NCBI GenBank assembly: GCA_963798805.1 | Contig: CAWCVC010000010.1 | Location: forward strand, 1,240,001 to 1,304,000 | Reading direction: 5' to 3' | DNA from: CAVZCK01 sp963798805 | GTDB taxonomy: Bacteria > Pseudomonadota > Alphaproteobacteria > Rhizobiales > Rhodomicrobiaceae | Length of the DNA: 64,000 nt | Part shown: in pieces, positions 8,728 to 17,621 of the stretch | Layout of the letters: each line of letters starts with the position of its first letter | Position numbering within the stretch: the stretch's first letter is position 1 | Notes under the pieces: model-generated | The model's input: only the letters and a program-made list of their open reading frames with translations | Told to the model about the DNA's origin: nothing | Database searches by the model: none | Made by a program: the position numbers and the translations under genes

Positions 8728-8952
8728 ATGTGTTTGCCTGCTGCCATCGTTGATGAACGCGTCGATCGACTTCTCGCCCTCCTTCATGCAACCCGAATGA
8801 TCATGGCTGCGAACGCCGAGGTCTCATCGGCTCCATATGCCGGCGCAATCGTGCTCGTCGAAGAGACGGAGCGCGGCATCAATGCTCTGGCTCAGGAGCT
8901 GAAAACGGCCAATTGCCTGGAGGCGCGGGATGCCGGTGAAGGACAGGCTTGA
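8728..8952 (+). CDS. Module protein A, copy 1 (unknown)
   Basis: A 74-residue protein with GGAG eight bases before its ATG. The second half reads AGAIVLVEETERGINALAQE and then LKTANCLEARDAGEGQA. The same C-terminal pattern (AG-VL-DETE-G--A--AELK-ANCPEAG) occurs at 21582-21714 and 27290-27430, each time overlapping the start of a second small gene. It has one conserved Cys and acidic character, probably cytoplasmic. Function unknown. The three copies differ clearly in sequence, so they are not recent duplicates. Confidence 0.5.
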   Translation: MCLPAAIVDERVDRLLALLHATRMIMAANAEVSSAPYAGAIVLVEETERGINALAQELKTANCLEARDAGEGQA

Positions 8953-9174
8953 AGCCAAGTCCAGCAAGCGCGCGATCTTTGCATCGAGGCGCGGCGCCTC
9001 ATCGACGACGCGCTCGTCATCATCGAGGCGATCATGGACAGCGTTGATGCAGTTCAGCGGTCAGCGGCGGCACCGATCGCGGCTGACGGCGATCCGGTCC
9101 AGGCCCCCAGCAGCAGGACGATTGAGGTCAGCAACGACTCCGGCGAGTTCATCGGCGACAAACCCGACGATTAG
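8930..9174 (+). pseudogene. Module protein B, copy 1, frameshifted
   Basis: The gene starts MPVKDRLEAK inside the end of module gene A. Compared with the intact copy at 21692-21892 one base is missing just before ATCTTTGCATCGAGG. In the corrected frame the sequence continues RDLCIEARRLIDDALVIIEA, then DSVDAVQRSAAAPIAADGD, and ends at a TAG at 9172. It is a helical protein of about 80 residues, probably a short coiled coil. Function unknown. Confidence 0.5.
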
Positions 9175-9516
9175 CGCTAGCCAACCGCTTGCCGAGTGTG
9201 CGGCATGCCGGCAAACCGTCTGCGAGGCCACCACTGATGCGAGGTCTGCTCCCGGCTTTCTGCGGGCAAGGTGTCCAGGCTTGGGCGTCCGTATGGGCTC
9301 AATGAACGTTCTTGCCGATCGGCAGACATGGGGCATAACCGCCTATCACGGACTGAAGCAAATATACCGACAAACGCCTCACTGCGGTCGTCAGCCGGGT
9401 TGGCGCGTCAGGCAGCGCTGGCGGGAATCTAAAGCCGTCGCTTCAGACCTCGTCCGCAGTCTGTGGTTCCGCCCGCCACAGCACCACCTTCAATCTTGGG
9501 TCGCATTGCTTCGCGT
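9175..9516. other. Intergenic, nothing recognised before the malic enzyme promoter
   Basis: About 340 bases without a supported gene, RNA or repeat. Confidence 0.4.
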
Positions 9517-9558
9517 TTGATCTTTATCAACACGTTGATCCCGCGGGCGGAGAATACT
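9517..9558 (+). promoter_or_regulatory. FNR/FixK box and class II promoter for malic enzyme
   Basis: TTGAT-CTTT-ATCAA (9517-9530) is a perfect match to the FNR/FixK consensus TTGAT-N4-ATCAA. About 30 bases further on is a -10-like AATACT (9553-9558), the spacing expected when the activator binds at about -41.5. The malic enzyme start codon at 9590 follows, with a GGGAGG ribosome binding site. This predicts induction under low oxygen. Confidence 0.65.
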
Positions 9559-9589
9559 GGTTTAAAGTAACATCCCGAGGGAGGGGCCC

Positions 9590-11250
9590 ATGAACACCCC
9601 TGAATATCTGGGCACTTATTCTTCCGCCCCTGATTTTCCACGTGGTGTGGCGCTGTTACGCGACCCGCTGCTCAACAAAGGTACTGCCTTTACCGAACGA
9701 GAACGGGATGCTCTCGGCCTGCGAGGCCTGCTGCCGCCGCACGTACTTACGATGGAAGAGCAGGCCGAGCGGATACGGCAAAATCTGCGCCACTTACCCG
9801 ATGACCTCGAGAAGCATGTGGCGCTCAACGCGCTACACGACCGCAATGAGGCGCTGTTCTTCCGCGTCGTGTGCGACAATATAGACGAAATCCAGCCGCT
9901 CATTTACACGCCGACGGTAGGACTCGCCTGCCAACGGTTCGGCCATATCTTTCAGCGACCGCGCGGCATCTTCATCGGCGCAAATGACCGGGGACGTGTC
10001 GCGGAGCTACTGCGTAACTGGCCGCATCCAGCCAAGCTCATCGTCGTAACCGATGGTGAGCGCATATTGGGCTTGGGCGATCTGGGAACCAACGGTATGG
10101 GCATCCCAGTAGGCAAGCTCTCGCTCTATTCCGCCTGCGCCGGCATACATCCAAAACTATGCCTCCCGGTAATGCTGGACGTTGGCACGAACAATGAGGA
10201 ATTGCTGAAGGATCCTTACTATCTAGGCCTGCGGCGACGGCGAGTGCGTGGTCCCGAGTACGACGAACTTATCGAGGAGTTCATCAGCGCGGCATGCGAT
10301 ATCTTTCCCGGCGTGTTGATCCAGTTCGAGGACTTCGCCAATCACGCAGCGTTCCGCTTGCTGCGGAGGTATCGGGACCGCGTCTGCGTCTTCAACGACG
10401 ATATTCAGGGAACGGCAGCCGTGGCGTTGGCTGGCATCTTCTCGGCATTACGGATTACCGGCAAGCGCCTGGTCGACCAAAGACTGCTATTCCTCGGCGC
10501 AGGAGAGGCTGCAACCGGGATTGCAGATCTGGTGGTGTCGGCGATGGTTGCGCAAGGTTGTCGCGAACCTGAGGCCCGACGGCGCAATTGGCTCGTGGAC
10601 TCAAGGGCCTGGTCGCGAAGGATCGCGCCGAGCTCGCTGAGCACAAGCTACCTTACGCGCACGAGCACGCGCCGATCGGCGACTTCTTAACGGCGGTCCG
10701 CACGCTGAAGCCGACCGCGATCATCGGCGTCTCTGCGACTGGCGGCACATTCACCGGCGAAATATTGCAAATGATGGCACAACTCAACGAGCGGCCGATC
10801 GTGTTTGCTCTCTCCAACCCGACCTCAAAGTCGGAATGCACTGCCGAAGAAGCGTACCGTAATACAGGCGGGCGTGCGCTGTTCGCCTCCGGCAGTCCCT
10901 ATCAACCGGTGAAGTTCAACGGCAGGTTCTTCGTCCCCCGCCAGGGTAACAACTCCTACATCTTCCCGGGCGTTGGGCTCGGCGTGATCGCGAGCGGCGC
11001 GCTGCGGGTCACGGACGAGATGTTTATGAGCGCTGCGCTCGCCCTCGCACATCTGGTCAGTGAATCGGATCTCGAGCAGGCCAGCTTATACCCTGCGCTG
11101 GCACGAATCCGTGAGGTCTCGGCCTGCATCGCTGCTGAGGTCGCACAGGTCGCATATAAGCGCGGCCTAGCAGGGACGCTGCCGCCGGATGATGTGCCGG
11201 CGCACATGCGATCCCATATGTACGAGCCTCGTTATTGCGACTACGCTTGA
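9590..11250 (+). pseudogene. maeA: NAD-dependent malic enzyme, one-base frameshift
   Basis: The gene encodes malate oxidative decarboxylation to pyruvate with NAD. The N-terminal half has the Tyr of LIYTPTVG, the substrate loop with the catalytic Lys (GLGDLGTNGMGIPVGK) and the metal ligands IQFEDFANH with VFNDDIQGTAAV, then the Rossmann start LLFLGAGEAATGIADL. Near 10607 the expected LVDSRGLVAKDR needs one more G in a GGG run. After the shift the C-terminal half is complete (PTAIIGVSATGG, IVFALSNPTSKSECT, ending at 11250). Total length, about 553 residues, is normal for MaeA. It sits alone behind a low-oxygen promoter and converges with the HiPIP gene. Confidence 0.85.
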
Positions 11251-11333
11251 GGCGGCGTTAATCAGGTGTCCACGCATCGCTCTGAGCGGCCGCACTCCGA
11301 TTGCGTCGGATCGCTACGTTGAGCCAATTCTTC

Positions 11334-11372
11334 CGGCCGGTGCACGGAGACAGCGCCTCGGCGCACCGGCCG
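11334..11372. terminator. Bidirectional hairpin between convergent genes
   Basis: CGGCCGGTGC and GCACCGGCCG form a perfect ten-base stem with a 19-base loop between the ends of the malic enzyme gene and the HiPIP gene. An A-run follows on the plus strand (CAAAAT), but there is no strong T-run, so it may be a barrier hairpin rather than a classic terminator. Confidence 0.45.
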
Positions 11373-11381
11373 CAAAATCGC

Positions 11382-11654
11382 TTACTTCTTGACCCAAATA
11401 TTGCACCAGCCGTTTGGGCTTACCGTTCCTTCCACGCTACGGCAGCTTGACGGCGGCTGGAACAGTTTGCAATTCGAACATTTCCGACTGCCTTTCGGCG
11501 AATCTTGGTAGGCGACGGCCGTTTTGGACAGCTTGGCCGCCTGTGCAGAATTCGCTGTGATCAGCAGGAGCGGAGCCGCACCTGCGAGGCAGGCGGCGTT
11601 CCGCAACAAAGAGCGCCGAGAGATACCGGGCGTCTCGACCTTGAATTCACTCAT
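11382..11654 (-). CDS. High-potential iron-sulfur protein (HiPIP), Tat-exported
   Basis: A 90-residue precursor with a twin-arginine signal (ISRRSLLRNAACLAGA, cut near AQAA). The mature part is a small HiPIP: Cys59, Cys62, Cys71 and Cys84 (C-x2-C-x8-C-x12-C) with the conserved Tyr in VAYQDSPKGSRKC. These hold a 4Fe-4S cluster that carries electrons at high potential in the periplasm. The short loops resemble the Iro and PioC type. The ATG at 11654 has AGAGGAG upstream; the longer upstream frame has no signal sequence. It lies 149 bases downstream of the cytochrome-porin gene on the same strand and is likely co-transcribed. Iro-type HiPIPs serve iron oxidation and PioC phototrophic iron oxidation, which makes this pairing suggestive. 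Confidence 0.88.
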   Translation of the reverse strand: MSEFKVETPGISRRSLLRNAACLAGAAPLLLITANSAQAAKLSKTAVAYQDSPKGSRKCSNCKLFQPPSSCRSVEGTVSPNGWCNIWVKK

Positions 11655-11783
11655 GGCAACTCCTCTTAGTACGATTGATGAGTCGGATCGTCTTCTCCGC
11701 TCGACCTCGGCGATCGCTGTCACTTGGCCAGGAAGATCGACGATCCGATCATCAAACAGTGCGCCTCTTAGGTTCGATTTTCC

Positions 11784-11797
11784 TTGATCCTGAGCAA
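11784..11797. promoter_or_regulatory. Possible FNR/FixK box upstream of the HiPIP gene
   Basis: TTGAT-CCTG-AGCAA matches the FNR/FixK palindrome in nine of ten key bases. It lies in the gap between the cytochrome-porin and HiPIP genes, about 135 bases before the HiPIP start. The single mismatch and chance occurrence keep this tentative. Confidence 0.25.
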
Positions 11798-11803
11798 ATT
11801 CCG

Positions 11804-13249
11804 CTAGAAGGCCACCCACAGATAACCAACGATCAAGTCGTTGTCTCCAGCGTTCGCCGACACACCGTCAACCTCGGTGAAGCGGTTCCATTGCACCCCG
11901 ATGCGTCCATTTATCCAGGGATAGGCTGCCGGCCCTCCCTTGCTGAACGGCATATAGCCAACATCGAACGTATAGCCTCGGGAATTCGGCGAACCCAAGC
12001 CGGACGGCGTATCAAACGCGTTCGGATCGGTGCTGCCATGCAAGTCGAAATAGCCGGCCTGGAAACTGTACGTCCGGTCGTAGACATAGGTGCCGGACAA
12101 TTTGAAGCTATCCAGGTGATCTGTGACGTCGGGCTCTGTCGCGTTGAGCTTCTGATTCTCCCAAATGTAGCTGGCCTTCAGGGTGAAGGCATGCAGATCG
12201 GTGATGTACTGATACTGAGCGTCGATGCCGATATCGGTGAACCGATCAGTACTGCTTGCCAACGGATCGGGCTTCACATCCGCCAGCATTCCGAAAGTGC
12301 CGAACATGAGAGAATTATCATCCCATGCGTGCTCATAAGCGAGACGCCAATAGGGCGCGGCACCATCGATGCGGCTTGTCGGATCATTGGGATCCAACCC
12401 GAGAGTCGTCAGTGTACGGCTATTGAAAGCACCATAGGTGCTGAACTCGGCATAAAGCTTATTGTCGATAAAGGCATAAGCGCCAGCGCCACCGACCCGG
12501 CCGGAAAACGTCCCTTCAAGCATCGTGTTGTTTGACGGTCCGGGCGCGATATTCGAGTCGACGTAAGGAAAGCCCCAGGCCGGCGTCGTATTCCAGACAT
12601 CCTGGACAGTTGGATTGTTGTTCGCCATGATACCGTAGACGACATCAACTCCGCCAATCTTCGTCGTGTCGGCATAGCGGACATCGGCGTTGTCAAGGAA
12701 GAACCTCTGGTCGGCGTATTCATACGTTCCCTGAACGAAAGCGCCGAGATTGCAATAGACCTGGCCGCCGTAAAACACCGACGCTTCCTGCATTTGCAAG
12801 TTATTGTTCTCACCGAAGTGAGCCGCCGCGTCGATGTCCTGAGATTTTGACGTGTGCGTGAAGGTGGAAACGATCATCGCCGAGAACGGATATTGCGTAT
12901 CGTCCGACTTATCTCCGTCCTTCTTGTTTGCCTCGGCTTGGAGAGCTGCGAGATCGCCGCAGCGCGTACCGTTGAGCGTGTAACCGCCAAGTTTGAAGCG
13001 CCGTCCAAATGGCGTCAATTCGGGAAAGGCGGTGTGACAAGCAGCACAAGGCTGGCCGGTCTGACGGGCATAGCTCGGTAATGCTGAAGCGTTTCGGGAA
13101 CTCAAGGTCAGCATGACCAGGACTGTTGTCAGCCCGGCCGCTACACTTCCCCAGCGAATTCCCGAACTCAAATATTCGGGAGAGATTGGCCACAGTTGCC
13201 GGAAGGTCAGTCCCCGTCCGGCTTCGTGCCGATGACCGCCATAATTCAA
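11804..13249 (-). CDS. Outer-membrane monoheme cytochrome-porin, Cyc2-like
   Basis: The protein has an N-terminal export signal (about residues 29-56, cut near NASA-LPSY), then one heme site CAACH (68-72) followed by TAFPELTPFGRRFKLGGYTL, then about 390 residues of alternating beta-strand pattern rich in Tyr, Gly and Asn, ending in a Phe (GYLWVAF) as outer-membrane barrels do. One heme fused to a barrel is the layout of Cyc2 iron oxidases; whether this belongs to the true Cyc2 family or a related uncharacterised group needs a tree. A HiPIP gene follows downstream. The start is unclear: the frame opens with TTG at 13249 and another TTG lies about 78 bases later, just before the signal peptide. 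No promoter is obvious. Confidence 0.75.
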   Translation of the reverse strand: MNYGGHRHEAGRGLTFRQLWPISPEYLSSGIRWGSVAAGLTTVLVMLTLSSRNASALPSYARQTGQPCAACHTAFPELTPFGRRFKLGGYTLNGTRCGDLAALQAEANKKDGDKSDDTQYPFSAMIVSTFTHTSKSQDIDAAAHFGENNNLQMQEASVFYGGQVYCNLGAFVQGTYEYADQRFFLDNADVRYADTTKIGGVDVVYGIMANNNPTVQDVWNTTPAWGFPYVDSNIAPGPSNNTMLEGTFSGRVGGAGAYAFIDNKLYAEFSTYGAFNSRTLTTLGLDPNDPTSRIDGAAPYWRLAYEHAWDDNSLMFGTFGMLADVKPDPLASSTDRFTDIGIDAQYQYITDLHAFTLKASYIWENQKLNATEPDVTDHLDSFKLSGTYVYDRTYSFQAGYFDLHGSTDPNAFDTPSGLGSPNSRGYTFDVGYMPFSKGGPAAYPWINGRIGVQWNRFTEVDGVSANAGDNDLIVGYLWVAF

Positions 13250-13853
13250 AATATTCCTTGCATGTGTTTGTCATGAGTCTTGGTCCCCCCGACCCGTGCT
13301 CTTTATGCACGAGCAGATATCGCCCCCAACCAGCAGTGAGTCCAGATATAAACGGTTTCTGATCTTACGTATTCCGGGACGTCAACTTGAAATCGTATTT
13401 TCCCTCAGCCGCTGTAACCGGATAGACACATCTGTCCGATGCGCCCTAAGGCCTTTCTTTCAGAGTAATGAGGCCCGGTTTGGGTCAGCAGCACCCGTCA
13501 TAGCCGCCGTTTCTTATTTGCCGCTTCGGTTTTCGGAAAGCGGCCACTGGTGGCCTCGGCGACTGAGCGAACCGCCAAGTCGCCTCTCCACCCAGGGCCG
13601 TCGCCGGTTAGAATTTCCATAATGTCAACTCCCACTCGCATTGCGGAGATTGGCGGTCACGGGGTGTCGGTCGGCTCCAGGATCACCAACGGCCCACCAA
13701 GGTGCAAGACGTCCTTGGGCTCAGCCTCCCGATGGACTTGGTCGGCTTTCGGAGACCAGCGGTCATATGGTTCGATAGTAAGCATGCCACCGGAGCCGGC
13801 CAGCGGCGCATGTAGTTCTGGAATGACGGGAACGGAGCAGTCTTTTCGCGAAC
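13250..13853. other. Intergenic stretch without a supported gene
   Basis: About 600 bases upstream of the cytochrome gene. Frames here are short and conflicting. A minus-strand tail ending at 13657 (LHAPLAGSGGMLTIEPYDRW region) looks protein-like but has no start or family that I recognise; it may be the end of a broken gene. Confidence 0.35.
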
Positions 13854-14273
13854 TTACGGGAGCAGGCTGCTCAGCAGCCCTTCGCCTTCTGCTCCGCCTC
13901 CGGCCAGCGCTTTTTTCGTCGCGGCCATACCGAGCCGCCGACACCCTTCCCGGGCCACGCTGTCATGGAAGACAATCATGGCCTCGTGCGGCGTCAGATC
14001 TGGATTTGCGGCGAGCACCGCGCTGTCGGCTGCATCACGGGCCGGCGGGGCCAGCTCATCGGCCTGCCGGTGCTTGCGACTAGGTGACGATGGCGAGCCG
14101 CCAGAGTGGATCGGTAGGCTTCGGCCGCGCCGGGCCGGTGGCGCGGTGTGATGGTCGTCCGGGAGCCCGTCCTCATATTGGGGGCGGGTTTTTGTCCGGT
14201 TACGGTCCATCGCTTGCGAAATCCGTCCGCCAGCGCATGTTTTGGGGCATTGCCGCTGCGCGGTCTCCCTCAC
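13854..14273 (-). CDS. Fragmentary hypothetical protein
   Basis: Only the last 60 or so residues look real (AANPDLTPHEAMIVFHDSVA, then REGCRRLGMAATKKA). They form a helical, alanine-rich tail. The first half overlaps the integrase remnant and is compositionally poor. It probably represents the end of an unknown gene whose beginning is lost or frameshifted. No domain is recognised. Confidence 0.25.
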   Translation of the reverse strand: MRETAQRQCPKTCAGGRISQAMDRNRTKTRPQYEDGLPDDHHTAPPARRGRSLPIHSGGSPSSPSRKHRQADELAPPARDAADSAVLAANPDLTPHEAMIVFHDSVAREGCRRLGMAATKKALAGGGAEGEGLLSSLLP

Positions 14274-15027
14274 AGCGCAGTCGTATAGCCCCGCCGCCCG
14301 GTGGGGCCTTTTTATGCCCGTCGCCGAGGCCGAGACCGGCGGCCGAATTCACGGAAATAGCGGAACGCCGCAGCACGTTCGGCCGCTGTTGGCCGGCGCA
14401 CTGGCTCGGCCGGAGCGACTGGCGCAGCCGCAGCGGCTTAGCAGGGACAGGCTTTTCCGGCTTGCTGACCAACCCGGCAATGTGAGCACCCCACTTTTCC
14501 ATCAGCTCCCGCTTTTGCCGTTCCTGAGTGCCCCGGTTGTACACGCCTTTGATCCCGCCACGCTCGCCGCTGAGGTGATTGATAGCGGCCTCGATCGCCA
14601 ACACCGAGCCGAAATCCAGATCCGCGCAATGGCTCACAAATGAGCGGCGCAGGTCGTGCACTCTCCACGGCGCAACGGCTTTGCCAAGGCGTTTATCTAA
14701 GCGCTCTTTGCACTTCGACCAGCCGGAGAACGGCCCCTTGCCTGGCCGAACAGATATTTGTGGCCCTGCCGAACCGGGACGGTCTGCAATATGGCGAGCG
14801 CCTGCTCGGACAGCGGAATGACGTGAGCCCGCTTATTTTTCGTCCGGGTCTTCGGCAGCTCGATCTGCCGCTTATCAAAATTCACCTCCGACCATTGCAA
14901 GCCGCCGATTTCCTCGCGGCGCTGACCGGTGAGAAGCAAGAGGCGGACGATCTTGTCGTGATCGGCATCGCTGCCTGTTGCGCGCCAGATGGCGGTAAGC
15001 TCGTCATGTCCGAGCCGCATTCGCGGC
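14200..15027 (-). pseudogene. Phage-type tyrosine integrase, frameshifted and 5' truncated
   Basis: The upstream half holds the catalytic core start (RLGHDELTAIWRATG, then LLLLTGQRREEIGGLQWSEV with the first catalytic Arg, and KTKNKR-type strand KTRTKNKRAHVIPLS). At FGQ one G is missing near 14745; after the shift the frame continues KGPFSGWSKCKERL-, then VHDLRRSFVSHCADL with the His-x-x-Arg box and the C-terminal NHLSGERGGIKGVYNR with the nucleophile Tyr. About 200 N-terminal residues are absent where an IS110 remnant begins. It is the only integrase in the window and may be what remains of the one that placed the island in tRNA-Pro. Confidence 0.8.
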
Positions 15028-15796
15028 GATGATGGTCAAAACAGATCGCAACGATGCGCGCGGCATTGCTCAGCTGCTTCGGCTTGGATGGTTTAAATCC
15101 GTACACGTCAAAGCGCTCGATTGTCAGCAGATGCGCGCCGTTCTCAATGCCAGGCAATTCCTTGTCGACAAGCTGACAGCGATCGAGAACTGCATGCGTG
15201 CCAGCCTGCGGAATTTTGGCCTGAAAATGGGACAGGTGACGCGTCGAACATTCGCAGGCCGGGCACGGGAGTTGGCCGAAGGCCATATCAGCCTTGAGTT
15301 GATCATCGCAAGCTTGTTGCGTGTCCGGGAGACGCTTCTCGCCGAGTTGCGCAAGATCGAAAAGACCTTGCTCGAGGAGGCGCGCCACGACCCGGTCACG
15401 CGCATGCTCATGACAACACCAGGCGTCGGGGCTATCGTTGCGCTGACTTTTCGCAGCGCCGTCGACGATCCCGCCCGGTTCTCCAATGTGAAGTCCATCG
15501 GTCCCTGGCTCGGTTTGACACCGCGTCGATATCAATCCGGGCAGATCGATCGGGTTGGTCATATCACCAAGGCCGGCGATGCCAGCACGCGAGCGCTTCT
15601 CTATGAAGCGGCAACCACGCTGCTGAGCCGTACGACGCGGTGGTCTTCGATCAAAGCCTGGGGCGTGCGCATGGCTGCGTGCAACGGCATCAAGAAGGCG
15701 CGTGTCGCTGTGGCGCGAAAGTTGGCTGTGATTTTGCTCGGCATGTGGAAATCGAACACGCCGTTCCGCTGGTCCGCGCCAGCACCGGCGGCATAA
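15028..15796 (+). pseudogene. IS110-family transposase, 5' truncated
   Basis: The frame opens inside the N-terminal DEDD domain at KTDRNDARGIAQLLRLGWF, so roughly the first 80 residues are gone. The C-terminal transposase_20 part is complete: MLMTTPGVGAIVALTF, FSNVKSIGPWLGLTPRRYQS and TKAGDASTRALLYEAA with the conserved Ser. It abuts the integrase remnant head to head, so the deletion probably removed both 5' ends at once. It is unlikely to be active. Confidence 0.85.
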
Positions 15797-16059
15797 ATCG
15801 GCAGGGAGGCTCGCTCAGGTTCACCGAGAGGATGGCTTTGAGCTTCATTGCTGATTACTGCGGGTGGCCGACACCAGCAGCGTTGTCCCGGGCAGGGACG
15901 AAGGTTGAACGAGGCCGTACTTTCCGGAGTGGCTCGATCACGTGGTAAAGATTTGTCCCGTTCTACCCTCCTTAGACCGCATCATGTGACGGCATCGCCG
16001 ATCACGGACAGAAGCCTGGTCCTGCTCGTCGACAAGCGCTGTTGACATCTTCCGCCCGA

Positions 16060-16729
16060 TCACAGAAGCGGAATGTGATCGGCGTGCTTGCTCACTACCA
16101 CGTCGGCCACAAGGGCTTCGGTCGGCAGTCCGCCCTCGATCAGCCGGGCGGGAGCCGGCGCTTGTATGATGCCGGCGACGTCGTCCGCTCCCGTCTTGTC
16201 GCAGGTTCGGCATGCGTATTTCGGGCGCCGCGTGACGATCACGCGCACCTTGGCTGGAACCTTGTCCAGGCGCTTGGAGCTATCCTCGCCGATCACATGC
16301 AGCTCGCCGCCGCAACACGGGCATACCTTGCTGTCGGGCTCGATTACCACCTCCTCATGCGGCAGATGATCGAAGCTCTCCTTGCGGCTGGCGCGGCGCT
16401 TTCGCGTGCGCTCGGTCTTGAGCGCCGGATCCGCCTTCTCGTCCTCCGCCTCGGCCTTGGCGAGCGAGGCCTCAAGCTCTTCCAGCGCAAATGCGAGCTG
16501 GTCGTCGGTGATGCGCTCGGATTTGCGGCCGAAGTGCGAAGGTTTATCCTGAGCGCTCACCATAAAGGTTCGCGCGGCGGATCTCTTGGATGATCGCCTC
16601 CAGCCGCTCGTTGCGAGCCGCGAGCTTGTCGCGCTCACTGACGGTGGCGGCATGAGCGGCGCGCTCAGCCAGGATCAATGCCCGCAGGAGATCGATATCG
16701 TCGGGCAGCGTATCGCTCGCATTCGTCAT
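16060..16729 (-). pseudogene. tnpC: IS66-family TnpC remnant
   Basis: The start (TLPDDIDLLRALILAERAAH) and coiled-coil leader are typical of IS66 TnpC. The frame then breaks around 16560, near LYGERSG, and resumes as HFGRKSERITDDQLAFALEE, followed by the zinc-finger part (CPCCGGELHVIGED and YACRTC) and the TnpC core start APARLIEGGLPTEALVADVV with SKHADHIPL. The catalytic DDE part is missing: the gene stops at 16060. The accessory genes tnpA and tnpB are not seen, so only a fragment of the IS survives. Confidence 0.8.
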
Positions 16730-17524
16730 GGTTGGCGCCGATTTTGGAACGGCTGTCTTGCCGAGAACGAGCCAGAGCGTTGCTGATTCTGGCGACCGGC
16801 GCATCATCGATTCGGTGGGTGAGTTGTCATGCCGCGCGTTCATTGCACAGCACTCGGACGGACAACTTCGCGGCGTTCGACATGCGCCCAAGCGACGCCT
16901 TCGAGTAGGGCGGACAGCTGCGAGGCCGACAGCTTCATCATACCATCTTCAATCGGTGGCCAGCGGAACTGGCCACTCTCCAGCCGCTTGTACCTCACCT
17001 CAGAATGCAGGCATTACCGCCGCTTCGGCGCAGCTTGTCCGCATAACCCACCCTTTCCATCCGTTCGCCGGTCGGCAGCTTGTCTGCGTCGGCGAACGCT
17101 ATAACCGATCCGGCAAGCGGCTCTTGCTGCGCATCGATAACAGCACGATTTGCTCTGTTCCGCCGCAATGGACCGACGCTATGGGCCCGGATCCTGAAGT
17201 CGTCATGGGGCAACGGCATGCGCTTTTTCGGGTTGTCGACCTCATAGGTCTTGCCCGTCTTGTGGCACATCTCTCCGCCGAGAGGGATCCTGACGACATG
17301 TAAGGATATTCTGCCGCTAATGTAAAGCAAATGACGCCGCAATAGCGATGATGGTAATGCCATATTGGCTGTAATAACGTAAATATGCCGTCAATGACAA
17401 GCTCAGAGTAGCTTGATGCGATAATCATAAGCGGTGTAATTATAATTACAATTTTGATCAACGATTGGTGTTGACGTGCCCTCAAGCCGCGATGATAAGC
17501 GCTCCGCCATCCAGTTCGGCGAGC
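16730..17524. other. Decayed stretch, no supported gene
   Basis: About 800 bases with overlapping short frames on both strands and no domain. A minus-strand frame near 17000-17270 (KTYEVDNPKKRMPLPHDDF) looks somewhat protein-like but has no start or family that I recognise. Around 17400-17460 the DNA is visibly A+T-rich. Confidence 0.35.
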
Positions 17525-17558
17525 GTTTTGCTTCTTCAGCGCGCTGAAGAAGCAAAAC
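17525..17558. repeat. Perfect 34-base palindrome
   Basis: GTTTTGCTTCTTCAGCG (17525-17541) is followed directly by its exact reverse complement (17542-17558), with no spacer. The next bases outward do not pair. The T-run is at the 5' end of the stem and the A-run at the 3' end, opposite to a bidirectional terminator. It could extrude as a cruciform or bind a dimeric protein. It lies about 65 bases before the large alanine-rich gene. Confidence 0.85.
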
Positions 17559-17621
17559 AAGAAAAGGAAACAATACCGAGCGGAAATCGCTTACACAAAA
17601 CTTCGGACACTCCCCCTCCCG

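Noticed and set aside
11675..12535. Long plus-strand frame opposite the cytochrome gene
   Set aside because: It is the antisense shadow of the cytochrome-porin, with no domain and no start signal.
16995..17363. Minus-strand frame with KTYEVDNPKKRMPLP
   Set aside because: Looks somewhat protein-like, but no start, family or neighbour supports it, and it lies in a decayed IS-rich stretch.
17525..17558. Bidirectional rho-independent terminator
   Set aside because: The T-run and A-run are on the wrong sides of the stem for termination on either strand.
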